A DNA stretch of 64,000 nt from Salvator merianae (lineage: Eukaryota; Chordata; Lepidosauria; Squamata; Teiidae). Position numbers and translations under genes: made by a program. Location: the NCBI GenBank assembly GCA_003586115.2, contig QVOM02000034.1:107459510-107523509 (forward strand), written 5' to 3'. A model generated the notes under the pieces. The model worked only from the letters and a program-made list of their open reading frames with translations. It did no database searches and was not told the DNA's origin. This document shows positions 49,601-62,699 of the stretch, piece after piece (position 1 is the stretch's first letter; each line of letters opens with the position of its first letter).

Positions 49601-50249
49601 TTATTTGTTTGCTTTATTTATATACAACCTTTAAGGCTAAGAAGACTCTCGGAGTGGGTGACAATGTATAAGGTCAGACATGTTCCTGCACTCACATTTA
49701 CAATCTAAAAAGATGCCCAAGAAAAAGTGGATGGGGAAAGCATGAGAGGAACTAAATAGTAGGATAGGTCTGTTGTAAAGCAGATGCAGATGCCCTAAAA
49801 TGGCACCTTATTCCCCTTCCTGCATCCCTGTGAGGGGGCGACTGCCTGGGAGAAGCAAATCCATCTTATAGGACTGATGGAAAGGCCCTAAGGTGCCATC
49901 CTGCCTCCCTCCTCAGCCTTTCTCTTCACTCCTCTCCATTGATAATACGATAAAGCATACAACTTGTGCACATGCACATCCCAAGCCCAGTACTGGGTCC
50001 AAAACCATTTGCACACAAGTCATATAAAACTTGTACAAATAGCCTGTTGCAAAAAGTCACTTTGAAGCATTAGTTGAAATGGTGGAAATAGCATTGATGG
50101 GTGTATCCCCTACATACCATTCCATGCCCCCCCCCCCCCTGGTTTGAACTTATCATTTCACAAGAGAACAAGAGTGGAGAATGACTTTAGACATTAAAGC
50201 TAAAGGCAGTTCACTGTGCTGGGCCTTGCATTGTGTGACAAAGTTATGA

Positions 50250-50705
50250 ATTATGGTTGAAATTTGATTTGATTTTACGTGCCTTAGGTCAGTTCACAAA
50301 AAATAATAATAAAAAGAGCAAGCAACAACAACAAGGAAATTCTAAAATACCCTCAAGTATCCCATAAACACTGGATAAAATTAATAATTACACATTACAT
50401 TAACCTCACTCACCAAACACCTGTATCGAAAGATAATCTTTTAATAAGCGTCAAAAGGAGCTTATTGTCGTTGCCTCACGTATCTCCATGAAGAGACTAT
50501 CCCATAGCTTGGGCGCCACGATGGAGCAGGCCCTCCTCCTTGATTCTGCCATATACATTTCATCAAATGATGGAACAGCAAGGAGAGTCTACACAGTAAG
50601 ACCTCAGTTCCTAACCAGTCTATAAGGAAGCTTTTTCTGATACGTGGCCCCAAGTCATTCAGGGCTTTAAAAGTCAATAACAGTGCCCTGAGTTGTTGCA
50701 CAATA
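50250..50705 (-). repeat. Interspersed repeat, probable LINE 3' region
   Basis: Contains CCATGAAGAGACTATCCCAT, GCAGGCCCTCCTCCTTGATT and GTGGCCCCAAGTCATTCAGG GCTTTAAAAGTC (about 50645-50676), a block typical of a widespread squamate repeat as I remember it. Degraded and non-coding. The orientation is a guess. Confidence 0.45.
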
Positions 50706-51349
50706 AAGTTGCACAGTAAAAATTGTAGTAACCAAGCTTAGGAGTTGTTTTGTTTTTCAATAGAATTCAGAACCCACTTACAAAAAAGTCATTCCCTTTG
50801 ATTTTAATTTTTTAATAAAACATTCGTACAGTTGCGTCTGCCAACTGTTCTCTTTCTGGACATCCAAAATTCCATAATTTTGCCATCAGTATCTGTGCCT
50901 AGAAGAAGTAATCTCTGCCACTACAGCCCAAAGACTGCCTCTTGCCACTGCCACGGTTGGCTATAGAGACTTGGTCTGCATTCCCAGAGAGTAATAAGTC
51001 AGGTCTGACTCAGCAGTTTCCCGGTAAGTCCCTGCTCTGAGACTTTCCATCTGCTGATTGCCTCAGATCAGCTTCCAGGATCAGGGATATAAGGAGGAGG
51101 CTGCTTTGGGCCTGGCAGTACCACCTGCACCAAGAAGAGTGAATTCTGCCAGCAGAGCCCCAAGGACTGTGCTTGTTGCTAATGCCGCTGCTGTTTAAAT
51201 TTGCCCATATAGACTCTGTGGCCTGCACTCCCAGAGGAGAATAAGGCCAGGCCTGACTCAGCAATTTCCTAGTAATTTATTAACAGCTGCCTTGCTAAGG
51301 CTGTGAGCCATAGGCTAGAGATCCAGTTTCATGTTTTTCATGAAACAAG

Positions 51350-51459
51350 TATCCAGAGGATGCTTACTTATTCTACTATAAATGCTTTATTCTGCATCCA
51401 TGTTATATCCTGGAACATCCAAATATAGTAGAATAAGTAAGCAACATCTGGATGCAGCC
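51350..51459. mobile_element. Short palindromic MITE, GGATGCAGCC end
   Basis: Reads ATCCAGAGGATGCTTACTTA on the left and TAAGTAAGCAACATCTGGAT then GCAGCC on the right. The centre TGCTTTATTCTGCATCC is shared with the complete copy at 62700. The left terminus is degraded. Confidence 0.6.
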
Positions 51460-52195
51460 TTTGTTTTTCTTTCTCTATTTTATGTATATTCCTGTATTTT
51501 TTTGTTTAATTTAATAAGGTATTTTCTATTGCGGTAATGAATTGTTTCAGCATTTTTCTTTAGAAAGATGCTATACAAATTGATTGATTGATTATAGTAT
51601 TTGTTCCCTTGTAATGATATAATAATATAAGGTAACACATTTACCCTCTATATCTCATTTATTTAAGGTTGCCTGTCTTTACTTATTTTCTTTCAAGTTT
51701 TGAAAAATAAATTGCAGATTAAAAGCTAGAAAGTGGTTGCACTGTATAAACCCGTTTCAGTTCCTGTGAATATTTCTTTAAAAAAAAAAAGTAAAACAAT
51801 ATAGATTTCAGTTCAAAACTATAGAAATAGTAGAAGAGAAAAAAAATTAAAGATCGTTATAAAGCCAAAATTACAAGAAAGTGTTTCTTGTTATACAACA
51901 GCTCACCACATCTGTCATCCAGTGTGTTAATGCTTGTGGTGGTTATTAGCTGAATATTTCTGTTATTACCATTCTGCAAGCAAGCACCATTCTTGAAGCT
52001 GATTGATGTTTAGGAATAAAACACATTTATTATATGTTGCCAGCTCCTAAGGACCAATCTTACAAACCAGAATGCCTTCGCAGAAATGATGATACCTCAT
52101 CTTTCTGGAACTAATCACTGCAGGAAAAAGTTAAAAGGGTGAAAACATGCTATCTTCCTATCTACTCTTTCCAAACAACTTTCATTGCATTGGAT

Positions 52196-52690
52196 CACTA
52201 TTCGACTACAAAATGATGATAGCATTTTATCTGCCAAAGGTGACATTGGTGGAAAACATCTTCATTCTGCTGGAGGTACAAACAAATAGCCTTTGTTCTT
52301 CTGTATAACGAGTTTGCACTATGCAAGTAGACCTGCTGATGTATCAATAAAAGAGACGTCTTATGCCAGGTGCCATATCTGGCCAATATACATATTTCTT
52401 TGCTTTTCCTTTCTAAGGGTCATAAGTTTTACTTCTATCTGTGTTAGGCCCACTGATGTTTATTTTAATTAAAGGTGTCAAATACTTAATTCTGAAATCA
52501 AAGTACAAGGAACATTCCAGGAGGATATGGACTGCTCTTAGCCGCCCACAAATACAAAATCTATTACTTTGAGGATATCCCAGGTATCTGCCTGCCTTGA
52601 TCAGTGACACTGTTTGCTCTACATGCAGATATGTGAAAGCCCTCCTAAACATCAGTTACACACTGACTGTGTGTTATCTTACTATATTGG
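52196..52690 (-). mobile_element. LINE ORF2 C-terminal fragment with zinc-binding motif
   Basis: The minus-strand frame 52413-52652 reads RRAFTYLHVEQTVSLIKAGR YLGYPQSNRFC, then CICGRLRAVHILLEC. The C.C...H....C pattern and the surrounding residues match the C-terminal tail found after RT in several LINE groups. A second frame (52198-52386) may be the last part. Clade not determined; compare 34005-34680. Confidence 0.55.
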
Positions 52691-55600
52691 TTTATATTTA
52701 ATCGGTCATTTTTGTTCTGTAGAGCAACCATAACATTCATAGGGTGGCCTCTGAGTACAATAAATGAGTACATCTGGAACTAATTCTATGTGATACCCAA
52801 CATTGCTGTAATTGATCAGTTGTATTTTCTTGTTTTGCATTATGGATTTTGTAGATACGTAGCACTCTGGCCAGATGTGCACAGGGCCTTCATGGTACCT
52901 TGAGGGTGCAGGGAACATAAATCCTTGCACCCTTTGGGTAGCATGAGAGTGATCAAGGGGTGCAAGGTCCCCAAGTCCCCACAACAGTTCTGCAGTCTTT
53001 GCACGATAAGTGCTCCTCCGAGCAGCTACTGAAGTGGACTCAGCTTTACAGCATGTTCTTCAGGGGGGAGTACATGAGGTTGTTTTTCCAAACAGAGGAA
53101 ATGGCTGCCTTCCATGGCCATTTCCTGCATTCAGAAACATCCCTGTCCAGAAATGAGCCACAGGTCTGCGAACAGCACATTGCCCCTTTTCAAAGAGCAT
53201 TTTTCAGAGAACACTGTGCTCTTCTGAGAATGCTGCCTGCAACCCTCATGTGGGTATTTCCTTCATTAAGCTTTTCAAATTGCTTTGAAATTAAAAATGC
53301 TTAGGTCCATTTAAGCAAGCCATAAAAAGATCACAAAAATAGAGTTATGAACATAGAAAATCGATTTATATCACATCAGATCATTGGCCTATACTGCTCT
53401 TCTGGGCTTCATACTAGAGACTTTTCCCAGAACTTTGTGTAAGAAGTGATGTTCTTAATGTGGCGGCACATTGTCTGAACACCAAAGCTGCCCTGCTTGT
53501 TGGTCCCCAGCTTGATCATAACAGGTGGGAAGGGGACTGTCTCCCAACCTCTGCCATCATGACCAAACCCAAGGTATTCCGCACAATCAGAATCAAAGCT
53601 AGATAAACCCTAGGTTCAATATTGACCGCTGACCACATGTTTGTTTGTTTTTACACCACAAGTGGTTTTGAACATTGGCCACTACGTGTGTTTGAATACA
53701 CAGAATGACTCCAAGGAGAACAGCTGCCATGTCTCAGCTACTGAGACACTAAAAATAGAAAGGCTGTAAAACTGGGAATGCTGGAGTAGTGGGAGACGGT
53801 CGCAGCACTAATAAAATGCAAAATGTTACTCTTTGAAGGCAGATAGAAGATCCAAGGTACTTGACCTGTTAACACTACAGGTGAAAACAGACCAGACTTT
53901 ATTTTGGCGACAGACCAGGAGGACATAAACAAAAGACAAATGGACAAATATTAATGTATTTAGGATTAAATTCTTAAATATGCTAAAAAGAATCTAAGAA
54001 GTTTGATTGTAACTTGAAAATAAAAAATAATCAGTTATTACTATTAGGTATTTCATCGAAGAAGCCACACACCAGTTATAGGAATGTAAATGACATTTTT
54101 CACACCCCTGTTTCACTAAGAGCCTTTCCACACTTCCCTATGAAATGGCACAGTGTAAGGCCTGTCCCTCTTTGTAACCCTATTGTCTGCAAGCGGAAAC
54201 AGAACAGAGAAGCCCTGCCCTTTTCTTGGGCTGCTCCATCCACACAGAGATGGAGCAAGGCAATACTGGTAGATCTGTTTTTATCAGCATTCCAGGGGCC
54301 TGTAAAATGGAACAGGAAGGTGTGTGGAAGGGTGCATGACTACCTGTTCCAGCTTAGCAGGGGACCCACTTGGGAGGTGCACTAAATTGCGCTGCCAAAA
54401 TGGGTCCCCAGGAGGAACTGAGGTTAGGAACTTCAGTTCCTGCCACTCAGGAAACACAGAAGTGGCCCCAGAGATTGTGTGATCTCCAGATCTCCTGGGA
54501 CAACCTTCCAAATGCAAAGGTCTATCCTGGGATTGTGGAGCCATTCCTGCCACCAGAACACCACCAAGCTGGCCTAGTCATGCTGAATCAGCTCAATATG
54601 GTAAGGACATAAACTACCTTAGACTCTTCACCAAATACTAGGATATCTTCTGACCACATCACCTTCAGAAAGAGAGTAGTGGAGATGATCAGGTGAATGG
54701 AACGAAAGCAGAGAGAAGTAAGACTGAGAAAACGAGTTATATTTATCCTAGAGAAGAGAAGTATGATAATATTTTTTGAAAACTTGAAAGGATGTTGCAG
54801 CAAATAGAATCATGGCTGTTCTCTATTATCCCAGAATACAGGACAAGAAAAAAAAATGGGTCTTCAGTTTCAACAAAAGACAAACTTGTCATTAAATGTC
54901 AAGAAAGCCTAATGAACGGGGGGTCTGATTACCTTGAGAGATGGCAGCTTCTCTCTCCCTGTGTATGTTCAAGCAGAAGCTGGTGAGATTATTCACTGGA
55001 CATATTTTCTATTCCTGCTTGGAACAGGGAATTTTATTCAGTGCCCTAAATCCCCACCATTTTATCGTCACAAAAAACCTGCATGGTACATTTGGCTAAG
55101 AGGCACATATAACAGTACCACAATAACAGGAGGGAGAGAGAGATTGTTTTCTTTTATATTTTTAATCCAATTTTGATTCCCCATTTTAGAAGATAGAGAA
55201 TTTTAGTGTGGGTTTTTCTTTTTTTCTCCATTTTACCTGCATTTAATACTGTTTTTCATTGGAGCTATTCAGGTGCACAGCTCTCTGTGTGTAAAGCTGT
55301 TTTTAAAATATGGAAAGAAATGTATCTGACTTGCATAGTATTTAAATAAACATTTATTTTAACACTGTGTAATGTGATGACCCATTTATTTTAACACTTT
55401 TCTTTTCAAGTGCTGAAATAACAACAGGTTTTGTAAAGAGATGTGTCAACCTCTCTGTTTCATGTATCTGTGAATATGGAAATAAATCTCTTTTACCCTG
55501 TATTGCCAGATGTAATTCAGGTGAGAAACCCAAGATGTTTTTCTTCCCGTCATGATTAATATCAGTACTAATATTTATAATGTTTTAGTGAGAACTCCAT

Positions 55601-57455
55601 ACATTTTGTTGTGGCTTTCCAGATTCTGGAAAAAGAGAACTTATTTAACACTCAGCAACTAATTTAATGTGCTCCTATATAACAGAAGAAAATTAGTAAG
55701 CAGCTGAATAAAAATAAAAACAAAAATCCCCACTGGTAACTAGGAATAAGTAGTAACTTCTACACTAGTAACCTCACACATTAGAACATCGCACTAAACT
55801 ATGGTGTAATGAACCACGAATTAGGGCATTCTTATATATGCTGTCTGGTGGTACAAACACCACATAGCTGCCTCAGAAGACTTTCGCAGTATCTATGCAG
55901 AATAGTTTGCACATGGCATGTGTGGTCCATGCTGTTTCATGTGCAATTTCTGCAGTAAACATCTACAGTTCTTGGAGGTGCAGTAGTCCTGGACTTGTGG
56001 GAGGATCATACCACCAAAATGGCAATGTTTGCATTGACCCATAGCAAAAATGAGGGAGGGGGTCAAAATGACCATCAAGACAGTAACATGTGGCCCTTGC
56101 GTTCTCATCTCCCATCTCTAATCCTCCTCTTCTAGATTAGAATATTCATGAGAGGGGAAGGGACAGACTGGCATGTGAAGGATCCCACCTACAAACAGGC
56201 CCGTCACTAGGGGGGGCAGAGGGGGGGCACCCCCCAATTTTTGCCCCCCCCAAAAAGCTTGTACTGTGTATTTTTTTCTATTATACTAGTGTAGAATTGT
56301 TAGAGAAAAAATGTGACATATTACTCATTCACTCCCAAAATTGTGGAGCCCCCCCCCCATATATATGGAGCTGGCTATGGGCTTTTCTGTAAACTATCTC
56401 CAAGCTGCATGTGTGAAGTACTTCTGTGAAATGTAGCCTATGGGAAGATGTGTGAATGAGTTTACAGCTAGCCTCTTCCTGTACTCTTATTCTCACTCAT
56501 CTCCATTTCCTATGTAGCCAGAAGACAGAAACTTTCATTTCTATTGTTGGTGATCCGTAGTGTATCCTGTCCATTGGTGCAATAACTTTAATCATAGTTA
56601 ACAAATACTCTAACACTCAGTTGATTTTAAAATCAGCTAGAGTTTGCAATGATTTTGACTTTGTATTGACTTACTGTTAATCCTTTCTTTATGATCCTAC
56701 AGAAGGAGACTTGTTCACTTCTTGCTAAATCATAGTATGGTATCTAAATGTCATCAAATGACTCATTAGACACCAAGTTGTTTTTTGGGGGGGAAAGGTT
56801 GGGGGAAGGAACATTCTGCATGCTAGAAGTATATTGTGCTTGTTTGTTTGCTCCATCCATCCAGTTATTCATTTAAATTTATTCCTACTGCATTTCAGGA
56901 TTCATAGTATTTTAAAATTAGGGCAGGTAGATGCAATCCACTAATGGTTTAGTTGATTGCAGATTGAAGTTAGTTGAATCATGATGGCCAGATCTAGACT
57001 GTTAACAGAGAAAGGAAGATATTACCTTTTCTGCTAACAATCAGTGGTGGTGTTTGTTTATTAAATTGTTATTTATCCTACACTTTTAATATTCTTTAAA
57101 TATTTCTACATGACATCCATATTGTTGTTCTGATTATATGCATATTTATCTCAATTTAATCAATGTATTAGTAGACAGGCAATCAGTTAGAATCCCTTCT
57201 CATCAGTTGGTAGCTTTAATTAAAATATGCTTATTTCATATTACTCTCCTGCCATACACATGAAGAGAGGAATGCTAAGCATATGGATAGTCTGGCTTTC
57301 ATAAGTCACACAGACAAAACCTTTTCATCTCAGCTTTCATGAATATAAGGGGTCATTTCAGAATCATGTACCCTGAAATAGACTGCTGAGCATCCAGGGT
57401 GCAAATGCATTTGAATGGATGTCTTCCAGAAAGTTTAGAATTACTAAATTTACTA
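52691..57455. other. DPYD intron 18, no gene
   Basis: Long non-coding stretch. The segment from about 54118 begins GAGCCTTTCCACACTTCCC and may be another decayed member of the GGCCCTTTCC family. A small G/C-run element lies at 56196-56385. Confidence 0.5.
56196..56385. repeat. Small element with G- and C-runs, hAT-like end
   Basis: Starts CAGGCCCGTCACTAGGGG and carries alternating G7-8 and C6-8 runs that can pair. It ends near GGAGCTGGCTATGGGC, an imperfect inverse of the start. No clear target duplication. Confidence 0.35.
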
Positions 57456-57760
57456 AGGTCCTTTCCACACGGGACATTGTTCCTTGCTAGAAAAGGGTCT
57501 AGAGGATGGGATAACGGAGGCCCCTCCCCATCCTAGCGCTATCTGTCCCCTCAGGACAGAGCATAAGCCAGGCTAGATCGCTTAAAATTGTGTCCTAACC
57601 TGGTTTACTGGTAGACTTTGACATCAAGGTCTACTGGCTTGCTTGGGTCCTGGTCTGGAACATTGGGCAGGGTGTGGAAGTCACATGGCCTCTTGTTCCA
57701 GTATGTAGAGGACCCATTGTTGTGGTGCAACAGGATGTTTATGGTGAAACAGGAGCCCTG
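57456..57760. repeat. Dispersed non-autonomous element, GGTCCTTTCCACAC start
   Basis: Shares GAGCATAAGCCAGGCTAG, GTGTCCTAACCTGGTTTACT and related blocks with 32093-32330. A possible further fragment of the family lies at 59190-59390 (CTATACTGGGCTAGGATGCC, TAGCCTGGTCCATGC). Right boundary approximate. Confidence 0.4.
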
Positions 57761-58171
57761 GGAACTCGAAGAGGTTCTACCATTAACTCCAAAGTTGTCT
57801 CCATTTGGATGGTCCTGTCCTGTGCTAGCAGCAACTCATCCCAAACTGAAATGAGCTGTATGTCCTGGGCCAGGGCAGTGAAAAGGGGGCTAGAAACAAA
57901 AACAAACAGAAAGTGGAATCCTATCGAAAAAGCCTTCGAGAGGGAGTAGGCAAGAACAACCCTGCATTCTTACCTTGAATTATTTCAAATAGATCTCTTC
58001 CACTAGCCAGACACTCTTTGATTCAGTGATATTTCCACCACTGAAACAATGAAGACAATATTTGCTGATTTCACTTTTTTCCTGAGGTCCACTGCTTGCT
58101 CTCAGACTGTTGGGATATTGTTGGAATGTATGGCACCATGGAATTAGGAGATGTAGAGAAAGAGAATCGGT

Positions 58172-58177
58172 AAAAAA

Positions 58178-58217
<40 letters not shown>

Positions 58218-58219
58218 AA
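58172..58219. repeat. (AAAG)n microsatellite
   Basis: About ten GAAA units. It gives a spurious FLSF-repeat frame on the minus strand. Confidence 0.95.
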
Positions 58220-59496
58220 CAATCCAAGCACCATCCACACAGAGATGAAACAGTAAACATCTTTGAATCACATGGCTGCATTTTCCCGGAATGGAGCACC
58301 TATATGCTGCATCATCCAATCCACATCCCACCCATTTCCTGTTCCTCTGACTTGTTCCTGTTCCCCCACCTCCAGACCTGTTTCTTGGAGTTATCACAAT
58401 GATTGCTGATCACTTAAAAGTTGCATCTCCAAACTTCACTCTAGAAAAAAACAGCCTCTTCTTCCCAAACATACGTTATTGGCTCCCCCCACCAGAAACC
58501 AGATATTCAAATCAAATCCCTGATTTATTGTGTTTATTTGGGGGGCGGGGGGGGGGACCAGGTACTAATATTATTTCCTCTGTGTTTTTCTTCTCTCTCT
58601 CCATCCTTTGTTTTTTTTTTGTCTCATTCCCTTCCCCTGTATTCTGGACTTATTTATTGCTTTTGAATAATGATTGGTTGGCTGGTTGGCTTACTGGCTG
58701 GCTGGCTGCACCACTACGAAACACCAGACTTGTGTAAATTGCCACACTCTGTTTCTCTGAGTATTTTGCTTCCTGCACTCACATAAACCAGATATTCAAA
58801 TCAAATCATTGCCTTCTGCTCCTCTACCAAGCTTATTAGAACAGACAAGTCCACCCTCAGAAAGAGGTGCTTGGCAACAGCATACACTGTTCTCATTATG
58901 CTCAATGCTATAAAGGTGCCCTCAGAGCTATTCCCTGTGCTCTTTTGAAAGGACACTTTCTTAGATCTCCAGGACAGGCCAAGGGCACAGTGTAAGGGAA
59001 TTGTGTTGGAAATATGCTCTGACAACCCCAGTGGCACCACATTTCCTGCTTTTAGCCTCAGTTTATTAAAAACTCTTGCACATGGCTGAAGAAATTGGTA
59101 ATAAAATAACACAAACATGAAAAGAAACTGTTCATGTACAGCTCCCAAGCAAATTCATAAGAAAAATTCTAGTAGAATGTACAATTTTGAACTAATAGTC
59201 CATCCAGACACACCCATGATTTGGTATACTACCCCCGATCCAGTTATAAATCTCAACATTGTGGCCTATACTGGGCTAGGATGCCATTTTCAGTACCTTA
59301 GCCTGGTCCATGCTTTGTCCAATCTGGATGAAGCATGATGGAATATGGGGCTTGGCCTAGTCTGTATAGGAATTTGTTCTGGAATAAGTGGCAGTAAACA
59401 AAGACCAATGAAATCAGTCAACTACAACATGTCTGAGGAACTAGGATTTTTTGTTCGTTTGTTTAACAAAGAGTATTCACTTCACACCTAAAAATA

Positions 59497-59866
59497 CAGG
59501 GTGTTTCAAAAAGATGGATCCAATTTGAAATCGCTTTATCTCTGCAACCACAAACTGCCCATGAATGAAACTCTTACCACTTGAAAGGGTGCGGCATAGA
59601 GTTTCAAATCTGGATGACCTCAAAACCAGAATCATGGCAGCGGTGACTTCAGTGGAAGAAGGCACTTTGAGAGGCATTTGGGATGAATTCAGCTATCGTC
59701 TCAGTGTTGTCCGTATAGCAGGTGGAGAGCCCATAGACCACTTGTAAAATTGTTAGTAAAATTTGATAACTCATTAAACCGTTTGTAACATTTTGTGTGA
59801 TTGTAACATGTTGCCATTGTGAAATATACTGCTTTGAAATTGAGTCCATCTTTTTGAAACACCCTG
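59497..59866 (+). mobile_element. Mariner-like element, internally deleted
   Basis: The ends CAGGGTGTTTCAAAAAGATG and CATCTTTTTGAAACACCCTG are inverted repeats. They extend about 30 bp with two mismatches and are flanked by TA on both sides (59495-59496 and 59867-59868). The 370-bp remnant retains the transposase C-terminus but lacks the DNA-binding and most of the catalytic region. The family resembles mariner/IS630-type elements common in arthropods. Confidence 0.85.
59565..59747 (+). pseudogene. Mariner-like transposase C-terminal fragment
   Basis: An open frame contains VSNLDDLKTRIMAAVTSVEE, then GTLRGIWDEFSYRLSVV and GEPIDHL. This corresponds to the final part of insect-type transposases that read NLEELK.RI..A, then VW.E...RL, then G..IEHL. 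It stops naturally at the expected C-terminus. The initiating Met is arbitrary, since the gene's 5' part is deleted. Confidence 0.7.
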
Positions 59867-61420
59867 TATATTACAGTCATTGCTTAGGTATAAAACAATA
59901 GCAATAATTTATTTTATTTATTTGTGTTCCAAGTCAAAAAAACTAGTGGAGTCACAACAAGAGAATAAAATTAAATTACCATATGCTCTGTTTAATAAAT
60001 GATTACAAGATTATCCATTAAACAATTGTAAACATTTTTCTTTTATAAAATTCTTTTCTTCCATGGCCATATTTTTTTATATTTTATCTGCGCTTGACAA
60101 TTAACTGTCTATAAGTTTCAGCAGCTGCTATGCAAAATTTGGCACCATTATCTGTGACATCCATAACTGTTAAAAAAAAAATAAAAATCATCCAGTTGTG
60201 GTCAAAAAGATATGGCAGCAAGTGTGTGATTACTTTTTGGTTACTTTCCTTGAAGAATGGACAGTAACAGCGGCTGTGATCATACAGAACACTTTCTGAG
60301 CATTCTTTGATCAAGAAAGGAGTGCCCCATTTGCAGACACACTAAAAATAAGCATGTCACACACATTTTGAAACCAAGTCCCTTACCTCCCCTCAGCTCT
60401 CTCATTGGCCATGGCCACCTTGATTTTCCATGGATCTGATTGGTCAATGGTGGGAGCAGAGTGCTATTAACTACAGATACTCATAGACTCCCACCCTATC
60501 TATCCCAAACTGCAACTTGCCCTGAGTCATTTATTTGCATCTGCAAAAAAGAGTGCACAAAAAGAGCCTTCAGAATGAGGTAAAGGATTCTTTTATGTTT
60601 TATGTTTGTCCCATGGGTCCCAAATGTGCCCTGTGGGTGTCCTGAAACGTGTGATCTCAACCTAGATGCAGATTTGACTGCATCTGTAACATAAGGGCAA
60701 ATTTAGCTTGCCATAGAGATTTTGAAAAAAATTGTATACATGATTGCTGAAGTGGGCAAGTTCAGTTTGGCTCTGAAAAGCATTTTTGGCTGGCATAGCA
60801 AGGTTAAATGCCTAAGATGTTCCCTACTTTTCAGAAGAAATGTATCCTTTGAAGTTTTCTTTCTTACAAGGCTCATTTAAAAATAAAGAAACATGAAAAG
60901 AGAAAGCAGGATCAGTCTCGTAGTTCCCCATGCACAGACTGTACAACCATATGGTTTTCTGCTCATGACTTTTCCCACTGTGGTTAGACATATTTGTATT
61001 TTATTTTGGCAATTATTTCCACATTTCCATCTGTATGAAATAATGATAATAATTTGGAAATCTGTATCATCTTTATTTTTCCTTAATTTTTTGGTGATGC
61101 ATTTTTTATCTTTTGTGAGATATTTATAACTTGGTCCTAATAATTTCAGAAATTCTAATTTGTAACGTTCCAAGAGATCAGCTATGGTGGTTAAACCTAC
61201 TATGAAACCAGCATGAGCCTGTAATGCAAGCTTTGTTCATGAAGGAGGATAACAAAGTCGCAGAAAACTTTCAGAACAAATGAAAGATCTTCAGATTTTA
61301 CAAAGTTTTCTCATGAATGCAATGTTCTGGGCCGTTGTTTTAAATAAAATATGAATACGACAGTGCTATAATTCATTCCAGAAGAAAAACAGTTCCTGTT
61401 CACTCATACCCCCTTTCTTT

Positions 61421-61444
61421 GCACACATACACACACACACACAC
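61421..61444. repeat. (CA)n microsatellite
   Basis: About eleven CA units with one interrupting TA. Confidence 0.9.
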
Positions 61445-61983
61445 CTGTATACTGGTTTTCTTCTGCATATAAATGGATTCATTGGCCATTTTGAGAGATG
61501 TGCTTGCTGCGCTGTTTCATTAAGCTGCTGCGTTACTGGGTAATTGTTTAAACATAAAGCCATAGCACTATCAAAAGGAAAGGTGAACTAATGGCATTTG
61601 CAAATGTCAGGGATTATCTTAACACTTTTATTATAGTTTATAAAAAGAAGGTTCAGGGCATTCCATGGCAATTATTTCCACAGAAATTGGTTATTTAAAT
61701 AAATTGCTAATTATCTGGATATGACAGTATTGAAAACCCTGCTAATGAGTTATGTGATAAGTGCAGCTTTTGAAGGCCACCTACAGGTGGAAGGGAGCAA
61801 AAGCAATATTGAATTATTATCCCAAATAAGGTGAAGAATGCAATGTCTTGTTTATAATATTTACATCGGTCTGTGTTGAGTACTTCTCAAATGTCATGTT
61901 GTCTTCTACAAATTCATGGAGACTGTCTCTGCAAAAAGGAATTCGATTTTAAAATTATTTATATATATATGAATATATATATA

Positions 61984-61984
<1 letters not shown>

Positions 61985-62014
<30 letters not shown>
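61985..62014. repeat. (GT)n microsatellite next to (TA)n
   Basis: About fifteen GT units directly after ATATATATGAATATATATAT. Confidence 0.95.
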
Positions 62015-62339
62015 CATGCTTTATTTGCTTGTTTGCCCTAATCATCAAAATGTCTAGTTTAATTAGTATTTACAGTAACATGTTTATAGTAAGTAAATAG
62101 CAAATGTTCCTAAATTAGTTCCATTCTGCCATTTTATGTGCTGATGTTTACTCCTAGCTTTTCTAACCAAAAATCTGCTGCTGTTATTTCAGTTTCTAGA
62201 AGGATCTATGTTAACACACACACACAGATTATTGTGGAATCTTAAAGACTTACAGATTTATTTATACTGCTGATTCGTCCAAGATAAACTGTAAGAAATA
62301 ATAAATACTCCACACAAATTCTGGTATGAACTAATCATG

Positions 62340-62660
62340 GTCACACCATTAAACATCATCAAAAGCACAGATGAAAAAATACATTTTTAAGGATTTTAAA
62401 AATACATTAACAGTGAGGAAGCTACCTAGATCTCAGCTGGGAGTGAGTTCCAGAGAGAGGGAGTCACAACCAGAAAGGCTTTGTACTTGATCCTGGTTCC
62501 TGTCATGAACTCAGTATCAAGCTCACTGTAGATATCCTAAGACTGCTCAGCCAGTAAACCTTTACAATGGAAAGTTATAGTTGTGCGTGCCAAAATCGCC
62601 TGCCAGACACTGAATGGTAGGTAAATCAGGTCCTGAAAGTTCAAAAGGCAAGAGAAAGAA
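62340..62660. repeat. Interspersed repeat related to 50250-50705
   Basis: Carries AAGGATTTTAAAAATACATT, GATCTCAGCTGGGAGTGAGT TCCAGAGAG and GTCACAACCAGAAAGGC (about 62388-62480), followed by CTGTAGATATCCTAAGACTG. The layout matches the same squamate repeat type. Heavily decayed. Confidence 0.4.
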
Positions 62661-62699
62661 GTGTACTTATTGGTGTTTGTAAGCCCTTTAGAACGCTTA

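Larger units (their letters stand above)
59868..62339. other. DPYD intron 18, no gene
   Basis: AT-rich non-coding DNA with CA/GT microsatellites at 61421-61444 and 61985-62014. Nothing else is recognised. Confidence 0.55.

Noticed and set aside
53000..53304. 114-codon plus-strand frame with plausible amino-acid composition
   Set aside because: No recognisable domain, no splice signals consistent with DPYD phase, and not similar to exon 19.
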